Assembly (NCBI GenBank): GCA_037176725.1
Contig: JAZBRS010000037.1
Span: 12,542,001 to 12,606,000, forward strand
DNA length: 64,000 bases
Reading direction: 5' to 3'
Source of the DNA: Posidonia oceanica
Lineage: Eukaryota > Streptophyta > Magnoliopsida > Alismatales > Posidoniaceae
A program made the translations under genes and the position numbers. Every line of letters begins with the position of its first letter. Position 1 is the first letter of the stretch. Positions 22,073 through 35,636 of this stretch are shown in pieces. The notes beneath the pieces are model-generated. The model was not told where the DNA came from. It did not search any database and worked only from the letters and a program-made list of their open reading frames with translations.

Positions 22073-23380
22073 TACTAGACTCCGACTTTCATTTTTGGCT
22101 TTCTCCCCGCTTGGATTTTGCCTTCTTTGCTTGCCTTGTGCCTTTGCCTTGCCTATTTGCTTGCTCGCCTGTCTTGATTCCCCGCAAGTCGTACAATGGC
22201 GACTTTGCTAAGGATTCAGACCCTGGCTTTCCTCCCTGGCTTTTTGCTTGCATTGTTTTTGCTTGCCTTGCTTGTTTACATGCTTTATTGCCTGCTTTAC
22301 CTTTACATGCTCTACTGCTTACCTGTCTTTACTTATTTACCTGCTGGCTTGTCATTACTTTATTTTCTTGCATAATGCATGCCTAAATACTTGTTTGGCA
22401 CAATAATGCATGCTTTTTGAGTGGTGATTGCTTTGTTTTACACCCTTGCTATGCCACTGCACACGCACATGCCCTGCATACTATGCCTTTTGACATGCTA
22501 AGTGTTTCTTTCCACTATCATGTCCACATACACTTGCACATATCATGGCCATGCCTTTTGCTGTGATGTGTGTTGATTGCTTGCCATGTTTGGATGTTTT
22601 CTTCCCCGTTTTTGCTCTAGGCTTAAGGACAAGTAGAGACTGGTTGTTCCCTCCCCTTGGCAAATAAAAACAGCAAGTAAAAGTCAAATCTATGATCTAC
22701 TAGAGACCTCAACACACCTTCACCACCTGGGTTAATAAAACACGCAAGATTAAAAAACTTTAATCATTTTGCATTAAGCATCATATAGGGCATGCATCTT
22801 CTCATCCCTGAGTCTACCTATTAGTTTGAGAAGGACAGTCCTGGTCTCTTGTTCAGCTGCTTTGGCACAGAGTGAGTTGATCGGTCTGTCCCTCTTGCAG
22901 GGGTCGCATCGGTGATACTAGCGGGTACAGCCCAAGCTTAGGCAGGGTCAAGGCCACTACTGCACCACCCGTCATACCTGAGCTCTAGGCCAGGGTCTAG
23001 ACGGGAGCCTTACTTTCTGACCGAGTTCGTGATCCGCACACTTGTGAGTTCGAAGTAGACAACTTACTAGGACACCCTAGATTTGTGAGAGAGAGCATGC
23101 TAGATAGCATACCATCTGCATGATTGCATTCATACCACCAACTAAACATTTGCATTTTTTCTTTCAGGTTCTAACACCTGTTTGCTTTGTCTGCAATAGA
23201 GATCAGTGAACGAGTTCCCTTGTCGGGGCTTGAATGCTTCGCTTCACTAACGCCTCTGTTGCGTCAGCTGTTTTCGACCCTCCCTTTCCTGAGCTATTCA
23301 CCTTCGTGAATATAGCTCCTCCTAGGCATCCTTCTTCACCTTTCCATCGCAGCCCTGTTCTTACCCGCTCTCGGTCAACC
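22073..23380 (+). other. Element C 5' leader
   Basis: No gene seen. It is TTGC/CTTG-rich at first, then carries the conserved leader block (about 22790-23000) found in A, B and D, and finally the conserved sequence before MAQ. A short tandem duplication of the PBS-proximal part (near 22060 and 22195, both with a GCTAAGGAT/ACTAGGGAT-like motif) is visible. Confidence 0.7.
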
Positions 23381-25440
23381 ATGGCCCAGCGCACTCTTGA
23401 GCCCCTGCTCACTCTTGCTCCGGAGGGGACTTCTGCTTCGGCCCCTCCGACTCTCGTTTCCATTCCTCCTGTGCCCCTGGTGACACCAGGGTTTCCCCCT
23501 CTATCGCTTAGGGCACCCCAGCATCCTGTGGGGCATTGGCAGACTCACACTACTCCGGACCTGGTCACCGATCCCATCTTGGTGACCTATGCTCGCGCTC
23601 CAGAGGCACCTCTGACCCGTCCTTCCCTGGGTCTTGTCACTTCTGACGCCCACCCTACTACGGCGACTTTCGCCTTAGGATCCTATCCTCCTGGATAGTC
23701 TAAGTCCTCCCCCTTGCATTAGTCCCTCGCTGGCATTACAATTCAGCATTCCCACTGACGGGACCCTTGAAGAGCGATACCAGCGCTTGGCGGAGCTTGC
23801 CCAGATCTTTGAGGGCATGGCTCTGTCTGCCTGCCCTCCTCTAGCTCCTTCTGCACCTGAGATCCCTTCGCATCCTGTTCCTGCTCTCCAGGCATTCCCC
23901 GCTGCCCTGCCACCGCGGCCATCACCCCAGCAGCTCTTTGCTCCGGTGATAGGGGCACAACCTCCCCCTATGCACACACTTCATTCACTGCACAGCATGC
24001 ACCTCCACCACCTGGTGGCCAGCCCCTCAGGCTGGTTCGAGCACAGCACTTCTCTAGCCTGCTACCTGGCACCGTGCCACTACAGCAGCTGTTGCTCCCA
24101 CAATCTCCATAATTCACTACACAGCATCCTGCATACCCCCATCCTGTGCATCAGCAATTTTCGCCTGCATACTTTGCACCACCCACAGCACCCACTGCAC
24201 ATCTACATGGATACACCAGCCATCCCGTTGCATCACCAAGCGACGCGATGGTGGATCCGGTGGAGCACCTCGGTGCGACCCATACGGCGTATGTAGCCCC
24301 TGCCCCTGCTATCCCATCACCTTTGGCAGTAACTCCAGAATCCAACGACGACAGGTTCGCCGTTCTGGAGAAAGCACTTCGACAAGTGCAGGGCACGGAC
24401 TTCCACTCCTACCAGTTCCGGGACCTTTGTTGTTTTCCAGAGGCGGTACTCCCATCGAAGTTCAAGATCCCACCATTAGACAAATACAATGGTAGGGGCT
24501 GCCCCATTGCCCATTTGAAGGCGTATTGCGAAGACTTGGCTCAGTTTCAGGCTGATGACAGGTTGTTGATCCACCTGTCTCAAAGGAGTCTTACTAGCCT
24601 GGTCCTCAAGTGGTTTACATCACTTGATATGGCCACCATCAAGACTTGGAATGACCTAGGCAGGGTGTTCCTAGAACAGTACTCCTTCAATCTTGACTTG
24701 GTCCCTAAGCATGAGGACCTCGTCGCTCTCAAGCAGAGAAACAACGAGCCGTTCGGGGAGTACATCGGCCGTTGGCGTGCCCTTGCTGCACAAGTTCGCG
24801 ATAGACCCTCTGACGAGGAGTCTATTCGAGGCACGCAACCATCCACTAGGGCTCTGCTTGCCATCCAGGCTGCAACTAGTTTTGCATCTCTGATTCGGGT
24901 CGGCACACGTGTGGAGAGCACCCTTCGGAGCGGCAATTTTCCAATGCTCTCTGTCTTCGTCAAGCAAGCCACCTCCCCCAACAGCAGCGGCGGTAGCAGC
25001 AGCAACACCAACAACAACGGTGGCGGCAACAACAACAACCCTAGGAGGAGGGATCCCCCGCGGCCCGCCGTTGCGTACGTCGACTCTCCTACCGCTCCTA
25101 TCCACATGGTAGCTCCACTCGACCTGAATCAGGTAGTGTATGCACCCACACCTAGTGCACCTCACACACCACAGATTACTACCACCTCCCGACCGGTCTA
25201 CTCAGCCCCACCGGTTCGGCAAGGACAACACCAAAGGTAGAGACGGCCCCACCCTCAGTGCCACTACACTCAGCTAGTGGAGCCGCTGAGCGCCGTCCTC
25301 CCCAAGGTCGCGTCACTCCTCACACTCCCCAAAATCTGCCCACCATCGAACCCTCTTCTGAGGTGGTATAGGACGGATCACTTCTGCAATTTTCATCGAG
25401 TAGTTGGGCACTCGACGAATAATTGCTTCACTCTGTGGGG
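23381..25440 (+). pseudogene. Element C gag (decayed)
   Basis: It starts at the conserved ATG (MAQRTLEP). The N-terminal Pro-rich half is broken by a TAG at 23696 and by frameshifts before 24146. The Gag core is open from 24146 to 25240 (YQFRDLCCFPEA, KYNGRGCPIAHLKAYC, KTWNDLGRVFLEQYSFNLD), followed by an Asn-rich run and a TAG at 25238-25240 where A/D have a glutamine codon. The knuckle CNFHRVVGHSTNNC lies at about 25384-25426. It is clearly related to A/D Gag but diverged throughout, so a separate family. Confidence 0.9.
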
Positions 25441-28400
25441 AGTCGTGCAGGACCTAATTGACAGAAAGGTCATCAGTATCAACACTCGGGAGGCAGCATC
25501 TTCTTCCACCCCTCCACCAGCATCCCCCTCTGCATTAGGAACAGCTCTCCCTAATCCAAGCATCGTCCACCAGCCTCTACCTGAGCATTCTGGCCCAGGA
25601 GGCACAGGGACTTCAGGTGTGCATTCTCTCTTCCCCTCTGGGCTCGCTACGTCTATGGTGGACCCTTCTGATCTGATTCAAGATCTTTCTGTGCCCGTTT
25701 CTTCTTCTCTCTATCTTGCGGTGCTTGCCAGCTCCAAGTCGGGGATTCACATGATCCGACTAGGCGCCAAGCCGGAGCGTGTTACCTCAAAGCCCGCCAT
25801 ACAACCAGAGGCTCACCCCCCATCTGCCTGCAGGCTAGACCCCAGCCAGAGCCAGCACAGCCTCCCCAGCAACAACCTTCATCTGCCCGCCAACTGGCAA
25901 ATACCCCGGCAGCCCCTCTCGAGCTCACAGCTCATGCTCCCCTGGTTATTAACCTAACCAGGGATACCCATCGCGTTTATTATGACTACGTCGCAGAAAT
26001 GTGTGCAGATGTCACGCGGTCAGGGAGGGTGTACAGACCCACCGCCCCAGCAACCAGACCTGCAGCCCCAATAGCCAGGCCTAACCCCCATGAACCTACT
26101 CTGCCTGTGAACCAACCACTACCAGGCCCATCCCCACCAGTCAGCCAACCTCCAGTAAACCAATCCCTTGATCCCACCTCTACAGAACCTACCACCAAAG
26201 CCACTATCCCCACCACCAAAAAAGACCAGCCTTCAGCTGACATAACGGCCCAGCTGAAAAAGTCAAGGCTGACATATCCATCTGGGACCTGATCAATTCT
26301 TCCCGTGAACACCGAGAGGCTTTTCTCTACGTGTTCCAGGCCGCTCATGTGTCCCAAACCATCGAGCCTTCAACTCTGGAAAATATGGTAGGTATGATCG
26401 CGGAGCCGCAGGTCATCTCTTTCTCTAGCGATGAACTACCTCCAGCGGGGACTAACCATAATCAACCCTTGTTCATCACAGTGCAGTTCAAAAGGTTCTG
26501 CATTCCCCTCTCGCTGGTCGATAATGGGTCAGGCCTTAACGTCTGTACCCAACACACAGCATTGAAGCTCGGATTCAAAGTCGAGGATATCACGCCAGCT
26601 GTGAAGGGAATGACCTCTTTTGACAATACACACCATGACTCTCTGGGGATCCTGGTTATTATTCTTACCATTGGGCCGGTCGAATTCGATGTCGAATTCT
26701 ATATCGTCGACTTGGAGCCTTCTTTTAATCATCTGCTTGGGCGCCCTTGGCTGCACAAGCATCAGGTGATCCCCTCGACCCTCCATCATATGATCAAGTT
26801 TCGCTACGACGATGATGATATCATCGTCATGGCGGAAAACTTTGACAAGCAACCGGTCGAGGTGGTCTCTTTCGTATCCCGACCAACTGTCCAATTTGAT
26901 CCTAAGCCGTCAGATACCTTGTACCATGTTAACCGGTTTGAGTCGGTTAACTTTATTCCTCTTCTTGAGCGTGCCAGCTGTCTGGCCGTTCATTGTAACC
27001 CCTCTAGGATGGTTGAGAACATTTGCCACAAGTGGGGCTATGAGAAGGGAACACCACTTGTGTGTCACGGCCAAGGGATCGCTGAGCCGGTCACTACCGA
27101 GGAGCGCAAAAAGTTCCAAGGCCTGGGATATGAATGGCAACCCTGCGATGGTGAGCACCTGCATTTAGGGAAGCGGAAGCTTGTGATCCCTCGGGACCTC
27201 ACTAACTTCGTTAGTGCAGGTATTATCACCCCGAACCTGAGCCCAGCAATAGCCCAGCCAGCACCATGCCGGAGCCCCCCACTGCCGACAGAGGAGTGGG
27301 TCTGAATGGAGGATTATTATTCTGATGAAGAGCAGCCTGGCATGGTTGTCCCAGCACAGTCCAAGGAAGAAGCCCAGATCAGCCCTGCAATCTCCCGGTC
27401 AGTCTGCCTGGCCCTCCCTTATCCTGATATAGTGGCAGATTCAGCAAAGTCTGTGTCAGAGATGACGGTTTCTTCTTCTGCAGCTTCACTATTGCCTATG
27501 ACAACCATTTCAGTAGCTCCAAAATCAGGAGCACCTCTGCAGGCACCAGCCACTTGTCCACTCACAGCCGTAGCCACACTAGTACTGAAGTTATCTTTTC
27601 TGGGGGTGCAATCAGTCGATTCAGGCTACGGCGTGACTCAGCCCGCCTCATCAGTAGCTCCACAAGCAAAGCAGGCGGCACCATCAGCCATACCGCCGTC
27701 AACTTCAGCAGATCTAACGTTGTGGAAGACCCCCACCGCTACTACAGAGAAACAACCACCATCACACATGGGTGCCGGCGCTTCATCCCTTGGAGCAACC
27801 GTCCAGCTATTAGACCTTCAGAAGAGCGCCTTTGCCTCCCCTCCAGCCACAGCACTGTCCCTGTCGGCGCTGCTGTCAGTGGCATCCCTGACCAGCCTGT
27901 TCTCATCTCTGATCCCCCCAGTGCCACAACCAGCCGTGCTTGGAGGTCAGCCAGCCAACCAGCTAGTAACAGAATGGATGCCCCGGCCGGTGATATGTCT
28001 GGAAGCCAGAGTAGACCCCGTAGGTGGAGGAATCGCCGGGTAGGACTCTGAGGAGGCCACTTGCGCCTATTATGTCGACACGCCCTCTGAAGATGAGGAA
28101 GGTGCGATTGCAAAAGCCCAGGTGGCTGACAGGCTTGAAGACTTGGAATTGCTATTCCAGGAACAACTCACGGTGTTCGCTGAAGACACTGCCGAGCAGC
28201 ACACACTGAGGAAAGGAAAAGCCATGGCCACGGATCCCTCCCTGCTGCAAGACCATTTCTCCATCATGGTCTTGGAAGAAGAACCGGAGGCAGCACCCAC
28301 TAGACCAGACGAGTTGATCACTTCGCAGCCTGAAGGCGGGTCTAGGTGGTTCGTGTGGCACATGCCCCACACAAGCGGTGCATTTGGCGACAGTATACAG

Positions 28401-28930
28401 ATTCGTCGCCTAGAGGACAGTTGTCCATCTCCGGCACTCCTTGCAAGCACATCTGAGAACGCGGAGGATGAGACAGTACAGACAATAGCAGTAGCAGACA
28501 GAGCAGTCCCAGCATTCTAGACAGTCCCAGCAGTGACAGTGGTGCTAGAGCAGTCGGAACAGACAGAGCAGCCAGAGCAGCCAGATCAGTCAACGGAACC
28601 AGGGGCCACTGAAGTAGACGTCACCCACCGAGCCCATAGAAATACTCGGGTGAGCGTGACCATCCTGAGGCATCATTAGAATAAAGAGGCAGAACGTGTC
28701 CACTCCTTCGACATTACAGACCCTACATTTGAGAAGGAGATCCTCTCGGAACTCATTGCATATGAGGAGGAGGGGGATGCAGGCGTAGATGCAAATGATG
28801 AACCATCACCTGAGTTCCAGCCTTATGATGATGACCCAGAAGGGCCCAACCTCCATGTCGAGGAAGAGACAGAGGTTATCAATGTTGGCACAGCTGAAGA
28901 TGTCAGAGAGGTTCGCATCAGCGCCCTACT
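25441..28930 (+). pseudogene. Element C protease and spacer (decayed)
   Basis: A linker aligns with A (SGLATSMVDPSDLIQD near 25655). The protease is open in 26331-27305 with the active site LVDNGSGLNVC near 26515-26548 and LLGRPWLHKHQV near 26735. A TGA at 27303-27305 lies beside the conserved EDYYSDEEQ motif. The Ser/Ala/Pro-rich spacer (27306-28900) is broken by frameshifts. It ends near the segment EFIAFL.EYADVFAW that precedes RT. The layout matches A, including the unusually long spacer. Confidence 0.87.
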
Positions 28931-31900
28931 GCCGCCCCTGGCCAGAGCAGAGTTTATTGCATTCCTTATGGAATATGCAGATGTTTTCGCCTGGAGCTAT
29001 GAAGACATGGTTGGCCTTGATGTCGAGATCGTGGTGCACAACTTGCCTCTAGACCCAAACGCGAAGCCAGTAAAGCAGAAGCTCCGGAAGTGGCGACCAC
29101 AGTGGCTGCTCAAAATCAAGGAGGAAATCATGAAGCAGCACAGTGTTGGTTTTCTCAAGGTTGTCCTCTATCCAGAATGGCTCGCAAATGTTGTGCCTGT
29201 GCCCAAGAAGGATGGACGGGTCCATATGTGCATCGATTATAGGGATCTGAACAAAGCTAGTCCTAAGGATGACTTTCCCCTACTGCACATCGACGTCCTG
29301 GTAGACAACACTACGGGGCACAAGATGCTCTCCTTCATGGACGGCTTCTTCGGCTACAATCAGATCAAAATGGCAGAAGAAGACATAGAGAAAACCTCAT
29401 TCATCACCCCGTGGGGAGTCTTCTGCTATCAGGTCATGCCATTTGGGCTCAAGAATGCCGAAGGAACATATCAGAGGGCTATGACAGCATTATTCCACGA
29501 CCTCATGCACCAAGAAGTTGAGGTCTACGTGGACGATATTATTACTAAGTCTAGAGAGCTTGAGGATCACCTTATCTGCCTCAAGAAGCTCTTTGATCAC
29601 CTGAGGAAGTACAAGCTTCGCCTCAACCCCAGTAAATGTGTATTCGGGGTATCATTCGGCAAGTTACTGGGCTACATCGTCAGCCAGAGGGGAATTGAAG
29701 TGGACCCGAGCAAGGCTAAAGCCATCATAGACATGCCACCCCCTAAGACTGAGAAAGAAGTCAGAGGCCTACTGGGGCGTTTGTAATACATCAGTCGGTT
29801 CATCGCGCAGCTCACACCCATTTGTGAACCGATCTTCAAGCTCCTGAAGAAGAATGCATAGATCAACTGGAGCGAGAAGTGCCAAGCTGCATTTGACAAG
29901 ATTAAGCAGCTCCTGATCAAGCCTCCTGTCCTAGTCTCTCCTATGCCAGGAAGACCCCTGATTCTCTATCTTTCTACCATGCAGCATTCCATGGGCACCG
30001 TCTTGGGCCAACATGATGAAACCAGTAGAAAGGAGCATGCCATCTACTACTTGAGCAAGAAGTTCACTGATTGCGAAGCCAGGTATAGCGCCATAGAGAA
30101 GACCTACTTGTCTCTGGTCTGGGCCACGCAGAAGCTAACGCATTACATGATGGCGCACTCAGTCCAGCTCCTATGCCGACATGACCCCATCAAGTTCCTT
30201 TTTCAAAAGTCGGCTATGGTGGGCAGATGTGTTAAGTGGCAGGTGTTATTGTCTCAATATGACATTACTTTCGTCACGCAGAAATCAATGAAGGGGAAAG
30301 CCATGGCAGATCATCTGGCTGACTTCCCCTTACCTAAATGCCAGCCTCTGCAGACACAGTTCCCCGATGAAGACATCCTGTTCGTCATGGAGGATTTAGA
30401 GCAGAAGGACCCTGAAGACGAGTTACTGTGGCATCTGTACTTTGATGGCGCAGTTAATAGAAGGGGTAGAGGCATCGACGCTATCCTATCAATGCCGTAG
30501 GGAGTTCTAATCCCCTTTACAAGGAAGATGATATTCCCTTGCACCAACAATGAGGCAGAGTACGAAGCCTGCCTTCTGGGACTGCAAGTCGCACTTGAGC
30601 ATGATGTGCGCAAGCTGCATGTGCACGGAGATGCGATGCTGATCATCTCCCAGGTTAACGGCGACTGGAAGACCAAGGACCCTAAGCTGGTACCCTATCA
30701 TGAATGCCTACTGAAGCTGATAGGAGAATTTGAAGACATCGGCTTCACTTACATGAATAGGGCCAAGAACGCCTATGCAGATGCTCTGGCAACCTTAGCA
30801 TCTTGGCTCTCCATACCCGAAGGCCATGCAGTGGACGTATCAGTCTCTCATGTGGAACAACCCACACACTGCATGACTATCGAGGAGGCGGATCCAGTAG
30901 AGGAGCTCCCATGGTACCACGACATTAAAGTCTTCCTAGAATCTGGTAGCCCCCCACCTGGCACCTCAGCCACGGACAAAAGGACTTTGGCGCATCTGGC
31001 GTCGAAGTACGTGATAGGAGCAGGACATCTGTACAGAGGATCTTACAACCAGATGCTCCTACGCTGTGTAGACAAAAAGGAGGCTGACACACTGATGCTC
31101 CAAGTCCATGCAAGGACCTATGACCCTCACATGAATGGTGTATTGCTGACCAAGAAGATTATGCTCCAAGGCTACTTCTGGTCAACCATGGAGGCAGACT
31201 GCTGCCAATTTGTGCGCAAGTGCCATAGCTGCCAGATCCATGGGAACTTCATACACGCACCCCCATAGGAATTGCATAGCATGTCTTCACCTTGGCCCTT
31301 CTCCACCTGGGGGATCGATGTCATTGGCGCCGTGCACCCACCAGCTTCCAATGTTCATCGCTACATTCTGGTGGCGATCGACTACTTTACTAAGTGAGTG
31401 GAAGCGGCCTCCTACAAGACAGTTACTACTGTGGCTACAGAAAAGTTTATCAGGAACAATATCATAGCCCGGTATGGGGTCCCGCACGCGCTTATCTCTG
31501 ATAACGGCACAAACTTCATAGCCAAGAGGATCGAAGACTAGCGTAGAGCTTCCACATCAAGCATCACTGATCCTCGCCTTATCAGCCACAGATGAACGGT
31601 GTGGTAGAGCCTGCCAACAAGAATCTTGTCAAAATCTTGAAAAAGATGGCAGAAACTCACAAGGACTGGCATGATAAGCTTCCGTACGTGCTCTGGGCAT
31701 ACAGGACATCAGTCCGGACCTCAACAGGAGCCACCTCGTATTCTCTGGTGTATGGCATGGAGGCAGTGCTGCCTGTCAAAGTAGAGATCCCCTCACTGTG
31801 GATCCTACGAGAAGCTGAGCTGGAAGAAGCAGAATGGGTCGAAGACTGCCGTATCCAGCTGAACTTGATTGATGAGCATAAGCTGTAGGCCATACATCAT

Positions 31901-32152
31901 GCTCAATGCTACCAGAAGCGCTCGGCAAGAGCATACCTAAAGAAGGTTAGGCCCAGAAGCTTCAATCCAGGGGATATGGTCCTCCAAGCTATCCATCTCC
32001 CCGACAGTCAGGGGAAATTCCGGCCCAACTGGCGTGGCCCCTAGTTAATCAAGCAAATCTTCTCCAGTGGCACAGCAGTCCTTGAGGACATGGACCAGGT
32101 CGAGCAGTCTGAGCCGATCAATTGATGTTACCTCAAGAAGTACTACCAGTAG
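28931..32152 (+). pseudogene. Element C reverse transcriptase - RNase H - integrase (decayed)
   Basis: RT is open to 29786, with YVDD at 29525-29536, then stopped by TAA (29784-29786) where A has CAA. RNase H (29943-30500) and the second RNase H (30415-30800; FDGA, NNEAEYEA, HGDAML, NAYADAL visible) are split by stops near 29859 and 30498. Integrase runs about 31090-31890 with its zinc finger, GIDVIGA, ISDNGTN and NGVVEPANK; the last still keeps the catalytic Glu although Ser became Pro. Stops or shifts near 31267, 31396, 31540 and 31887 break it. It ends at TAG 32150-32152 after KKYYQ, the same C-terminus as A. Not functional. Confidence 0.9.
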
Positions 32153-33857
32153 CCCGCCGCTGTCTTGCAGAGTCTTTTCTCTCATACTTCTTGCATTCCA
32201 TCTTTCTCATGCATTTTAGGCTTGTTTATTTTTCAACAGAAAAGATGTAAATGTATTATGTGCATTACTATCATAAGCCCGATGACGAAAATTGGAGATG
32301 TTTGCCTGCCCTGGAAGGAGTACTCTCTACCTCACCTGACACTACTTGGATGTCCTAACCAGTGAGGGAGCCACCATCCAGTGAGGACAGACGAAATGCC
32401 TAAACCCCTCCAAGACTTACACCTGAAGAGGGAGAAAAATCCTAGGGTGTGAGAGAGTGTGAGCAAAACCTACATGTCTTAGCCTAGGTACCACAGAAGA
32501 CTAGAAGGTCAAGACAGGAGTTGGCCCTAGAGATAGAGGTGTGTAGTACAACCTTGTCCCTCCAGTTTGCCTTGGGGAGGATCCAAATCCATGCCTGCAA
32601 ATCCACAAGCCATACAAGGCCTAGCCCCTTTTGTCTCAAAACTAGGCACCCATTACCTCTAAGTTAGGGACAGCGGAAGCCTACAAGCCAAAGAAAAAAA
32701 AAAGAAAGAAAAAGAACAAGAAAGAAAAGACAAAAAAAAAAGAGAAAAAAAAACAAGCAAAACAAAAAGGGGGCAAAAACAAAAGTCAGCCCCCCAAAAA
32801 CAAAGGCAAGCAGCGTGATTCCGCCACATTTCCCTGTCTTAGAGAGGAACCAGATTTGCGCCTGGGAAATACACAGATCCTGTGGGGCCTAGCCATTCCT
32901 CCCAGCCATTAGCAGACACCCATTCCCCCTAAGCCAGGGATAGGGAAAGTACTACACACCTATGTGGGAGCAAAAAGACAAGAAAAAATGAAAAGAGTAG
33001 GTGTAGCTCCTTGAGAGTTTGGCATGGAGCTCGTCCTCACTACACCACCACCTGAATGCCCATAATACCCTTTCCAAAGCGCCACCAACAGTTAGGAGTC
33101 CGAGTAAAGTCTGGTGAGTCAGAGACCGCTCCTTCCTTTGCAGCAGGCATCATGCACTCCATATGTTGAGGGCGATAGGTTTAGTATAGATCATGCATGC
33201 ATCTATTCACTGTCAAATCACTCCTATTGCTCCTTTCCTCTAACTCTGCAAGGCTCAGCTTAGCGCTGGGACAGTACTTCTGCCAAGGCAGGTTGACCGC
33301 CTCCAAGCCTCAGAGCAACCAATCACTGCCAGTCCAGCAGCTCAGGGAAAGTATCAATAATCAGAGACAGGGCGATCACTCCAGAGGCAGCAGGACAACC
33401 ATGGCACTCCTTGGGGGCTCCTCTTGGGCCGTCGGGTCCGCACAGTCAAGTGCCACCCTTAATCCCTGTGCGACTTTGCTCTGGACAAACGAAGTCTCTT
33501 TTTCGCTTGTCCCCTTGCTCCGTACAGGACAAGGACAAGCACGCCTCCTTTGTGACTTCATTCCAGACGAACGAAGCCCCCTTCCCTTGTCTCCTCGCTC
33601 CGCACAGACAAGGACAAGAGTGCCTTTTGTGCGGCTCTGCCCTGTACAGGCGAAGCCTCCTTTTGCTTAACTGAGTGTGCTTGAATTCTGTGGTTTGATT
33701 ACTAGCTGTAGCGTTTGAACTGCTTTATCAACTTTATATGCACATTTGCTTCTCTGTCTGCCAGTATTACATGCCTGTACATGTTCCAGATTGATGAAAC
33801 AACTTTGGCTATAGGTACTCGAAGATTTTGCACTAGCTACCTGCATTCTCGCCTGCA
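32153..33857 (+). other. Element C non-coding interval after integrase
   Basis: The first 250 bases match the left end of A. An A-rich tract lies at 32690-32775. Two related segments at about 32520-32660 and 32830-32960 (CCTAGCC... with ACCCATTMCC) form an imperfect repeat. At 33470-33665 a roughly 75-bp unit with CTTGTCC...GGACAAG arms is repeated two to three times. I see no gene until the open frame at 33858. Confidence 0.65.
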
Positions 33858-35050
33858 ATGGGTTTCCCTACCTTGGTGACTCCAACACATTGCTCTGAGA
33901 CTCTCCGAGGATGGATCGCCATGCTCACTGAAGCTGACCGTGAAAAGTTGAGCCTGTGGGGCATCCCATCTAGACTTCTGAAAGCTGCTGATGTGGAGGT
34001 CAACCGACATCTCTTGTGTGCTGCTGCAAGGTTCTGGAAACCAGCGCACCATGTCTTCCATTTCGGCAGAACAGAACTGACACCTACACTGGAGGAAGTG
34101 TGCCGAATCTGCGGCTTCTCCACACTCAAGGGACCTGCTATGTTCATGAGGCATTCTGGCTATGTCGCCGTCCTGAGACAACTCACAGGGCTCTCTACAC
34201 AAAGCTGTGAGAAAAGACTGGTCTGCGTCGACAGGCCCGTACTTGCACTCCGTCTAAACTATTTCGAGGAAGTCTCCAAGAAGCGCGCCGCACTGGGAGA
34301 TGAATTATGGCTTCGCGGCTTCATCACCCGCTTCCTGGGCGAGCTAATCTTCAGTCATGGCCGGATGACTGTTGCAATTGAAGTTGCAGAGATCACCCTT
34401 CTTGTCGTGGGCGCCAAATCGACCTGGCACTTGTCATCCTAGCTGAGATGTACTGCGGATTGGATCGCATTTCGCACCGCTGCCGCCACTTTCATGGCTG
34501 TGGGGCTCTGGTACAAGTGTGGCTGGCCAGACATCTAGAGGTAGACATCCTGCGCCCCTAGAAACATGCATTTGAGACATACTGCAGCAGTGGCCACGCC
34601 AAGACCATCAAGACTGTCCGCGAGGAGTACGAAAGGCTAGAACAGTTGATAGATGATATAGTAACTTAGCGTATCATCCCATCTGTAGCAGAGCCGTTCA
34701 CTGTTTTCTTTGGCGCCCACAACTAGTCATCCTACCAGGGTTCACTGAAGGCGTGGAGTATCACCCCATCCGGGTCATGCGGCAATTTGGTCTCCGCCAA
34801 GGGACTTTTGTCGATAGCACCGCACCAAAGCTACTCCAGCCCTATCCTTTCAGCACGGTTGCAGCCACAATAGAGCTGGCCAACCTTATGCGCCATGGCG
34901 TGAAATCAACAGACATTGCAGCCGCAAGGGGCTTAGGATGCACTCTTGAGTATCTGACTGAAGTGTAGGGGCTTTGGCCCATTAATGAGATCCCACTTGG
35001 CGCACCTCTGTTTCCTGACGCCAGGAGGTCGAAGAAGGCCCGGACTGACT
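33858..35050 (+). pseudogene. Plant-mobile-domain / DUF7745-like gene carried by element C (decayed)
   Basis: An ATG at 33858 opens 194 codons (LSLWGIPSRLLKAADVEV, AARFWKPAHHVFHFGRTELT, PTLEEVCRICGF), the pattern I associate with plant-mobile-domain/DUF7745 proteins: a hydrophobic helix, FW.P....F.FG...L.PT.EE. A frameshift near 34410 moves the frame; the next stretch (ILAEMYCGLDR, HGCGALVQVWL) and, after TAG codons, EYHPIRVMRQFGLRQ (34753 onward) fit the later part of such proteins. The function of the family is poorly known; it often occurs inside plant transposons. It lies in sense orientation 1.7 kb after integrase, probably captured or ancestral cargo. Assignment is from recalled family pattern, not a search. 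Confidence 0.62.
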
Positions 35051-35636
35051 AGGGCGTCTATACATCTGCATATCCCTTTTTGAGTCTAGCTGTACTCTGT
35101 TCAGCCTATTATAGGTGTGTAACCAAGACTTTGTGAATACAAGGGTGTTTTGTGCCATTTGCTTGTATGTTTGGTTTGCTTTCCATAACATAATGCATGC
35201 ATGGTCTCTCGCAATCACATCCTCAATATACTGCTTCAGCTTCGCAGGTCCAACCCCTCAAGGACCATAAGGAAGCACTCTCGGATCCCAGTGGCTCACA
35301 AGCTCAGAAGCAACTACCAACACTCTCAGCACCAAGGGAAGCTACAAGAAGACCTTGCGTTCCACTTGGATGCCAGAATCTCTACAAACTAGCACCGTCA
35401 ATATGGGCAAAGCCATCAAGCGCTCCCGGCTGGATCTCCACTGGGCTGGTAGCCCTAACTACCCATTTGACAAGCACGTCAGCTTAGTCTATCATTTTTT
35501 GATTTCAAGGGCACTTCAGCTGTCCCCTGGTATCCTCCCTAATACTAGGGGCATCTTTTCCCACTGCCCCATGATATCACATCTCCAGCTGCATCCAGGC
35601 TAGCGTGCCTAACTGTCGGGAGCCCATCCATTCCTC
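35051..35636 (+). other. Element C interval between cargo gene and hairpin array
   Basis: No gene is supported. It contains one large hairpin, CCCCTGGTAT...ATACTAGGGG, at about 35523-35553 followed by GCATC, the first of the two-tier hairpins seen also at 37068 and in element B. Confidence 0.55.
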
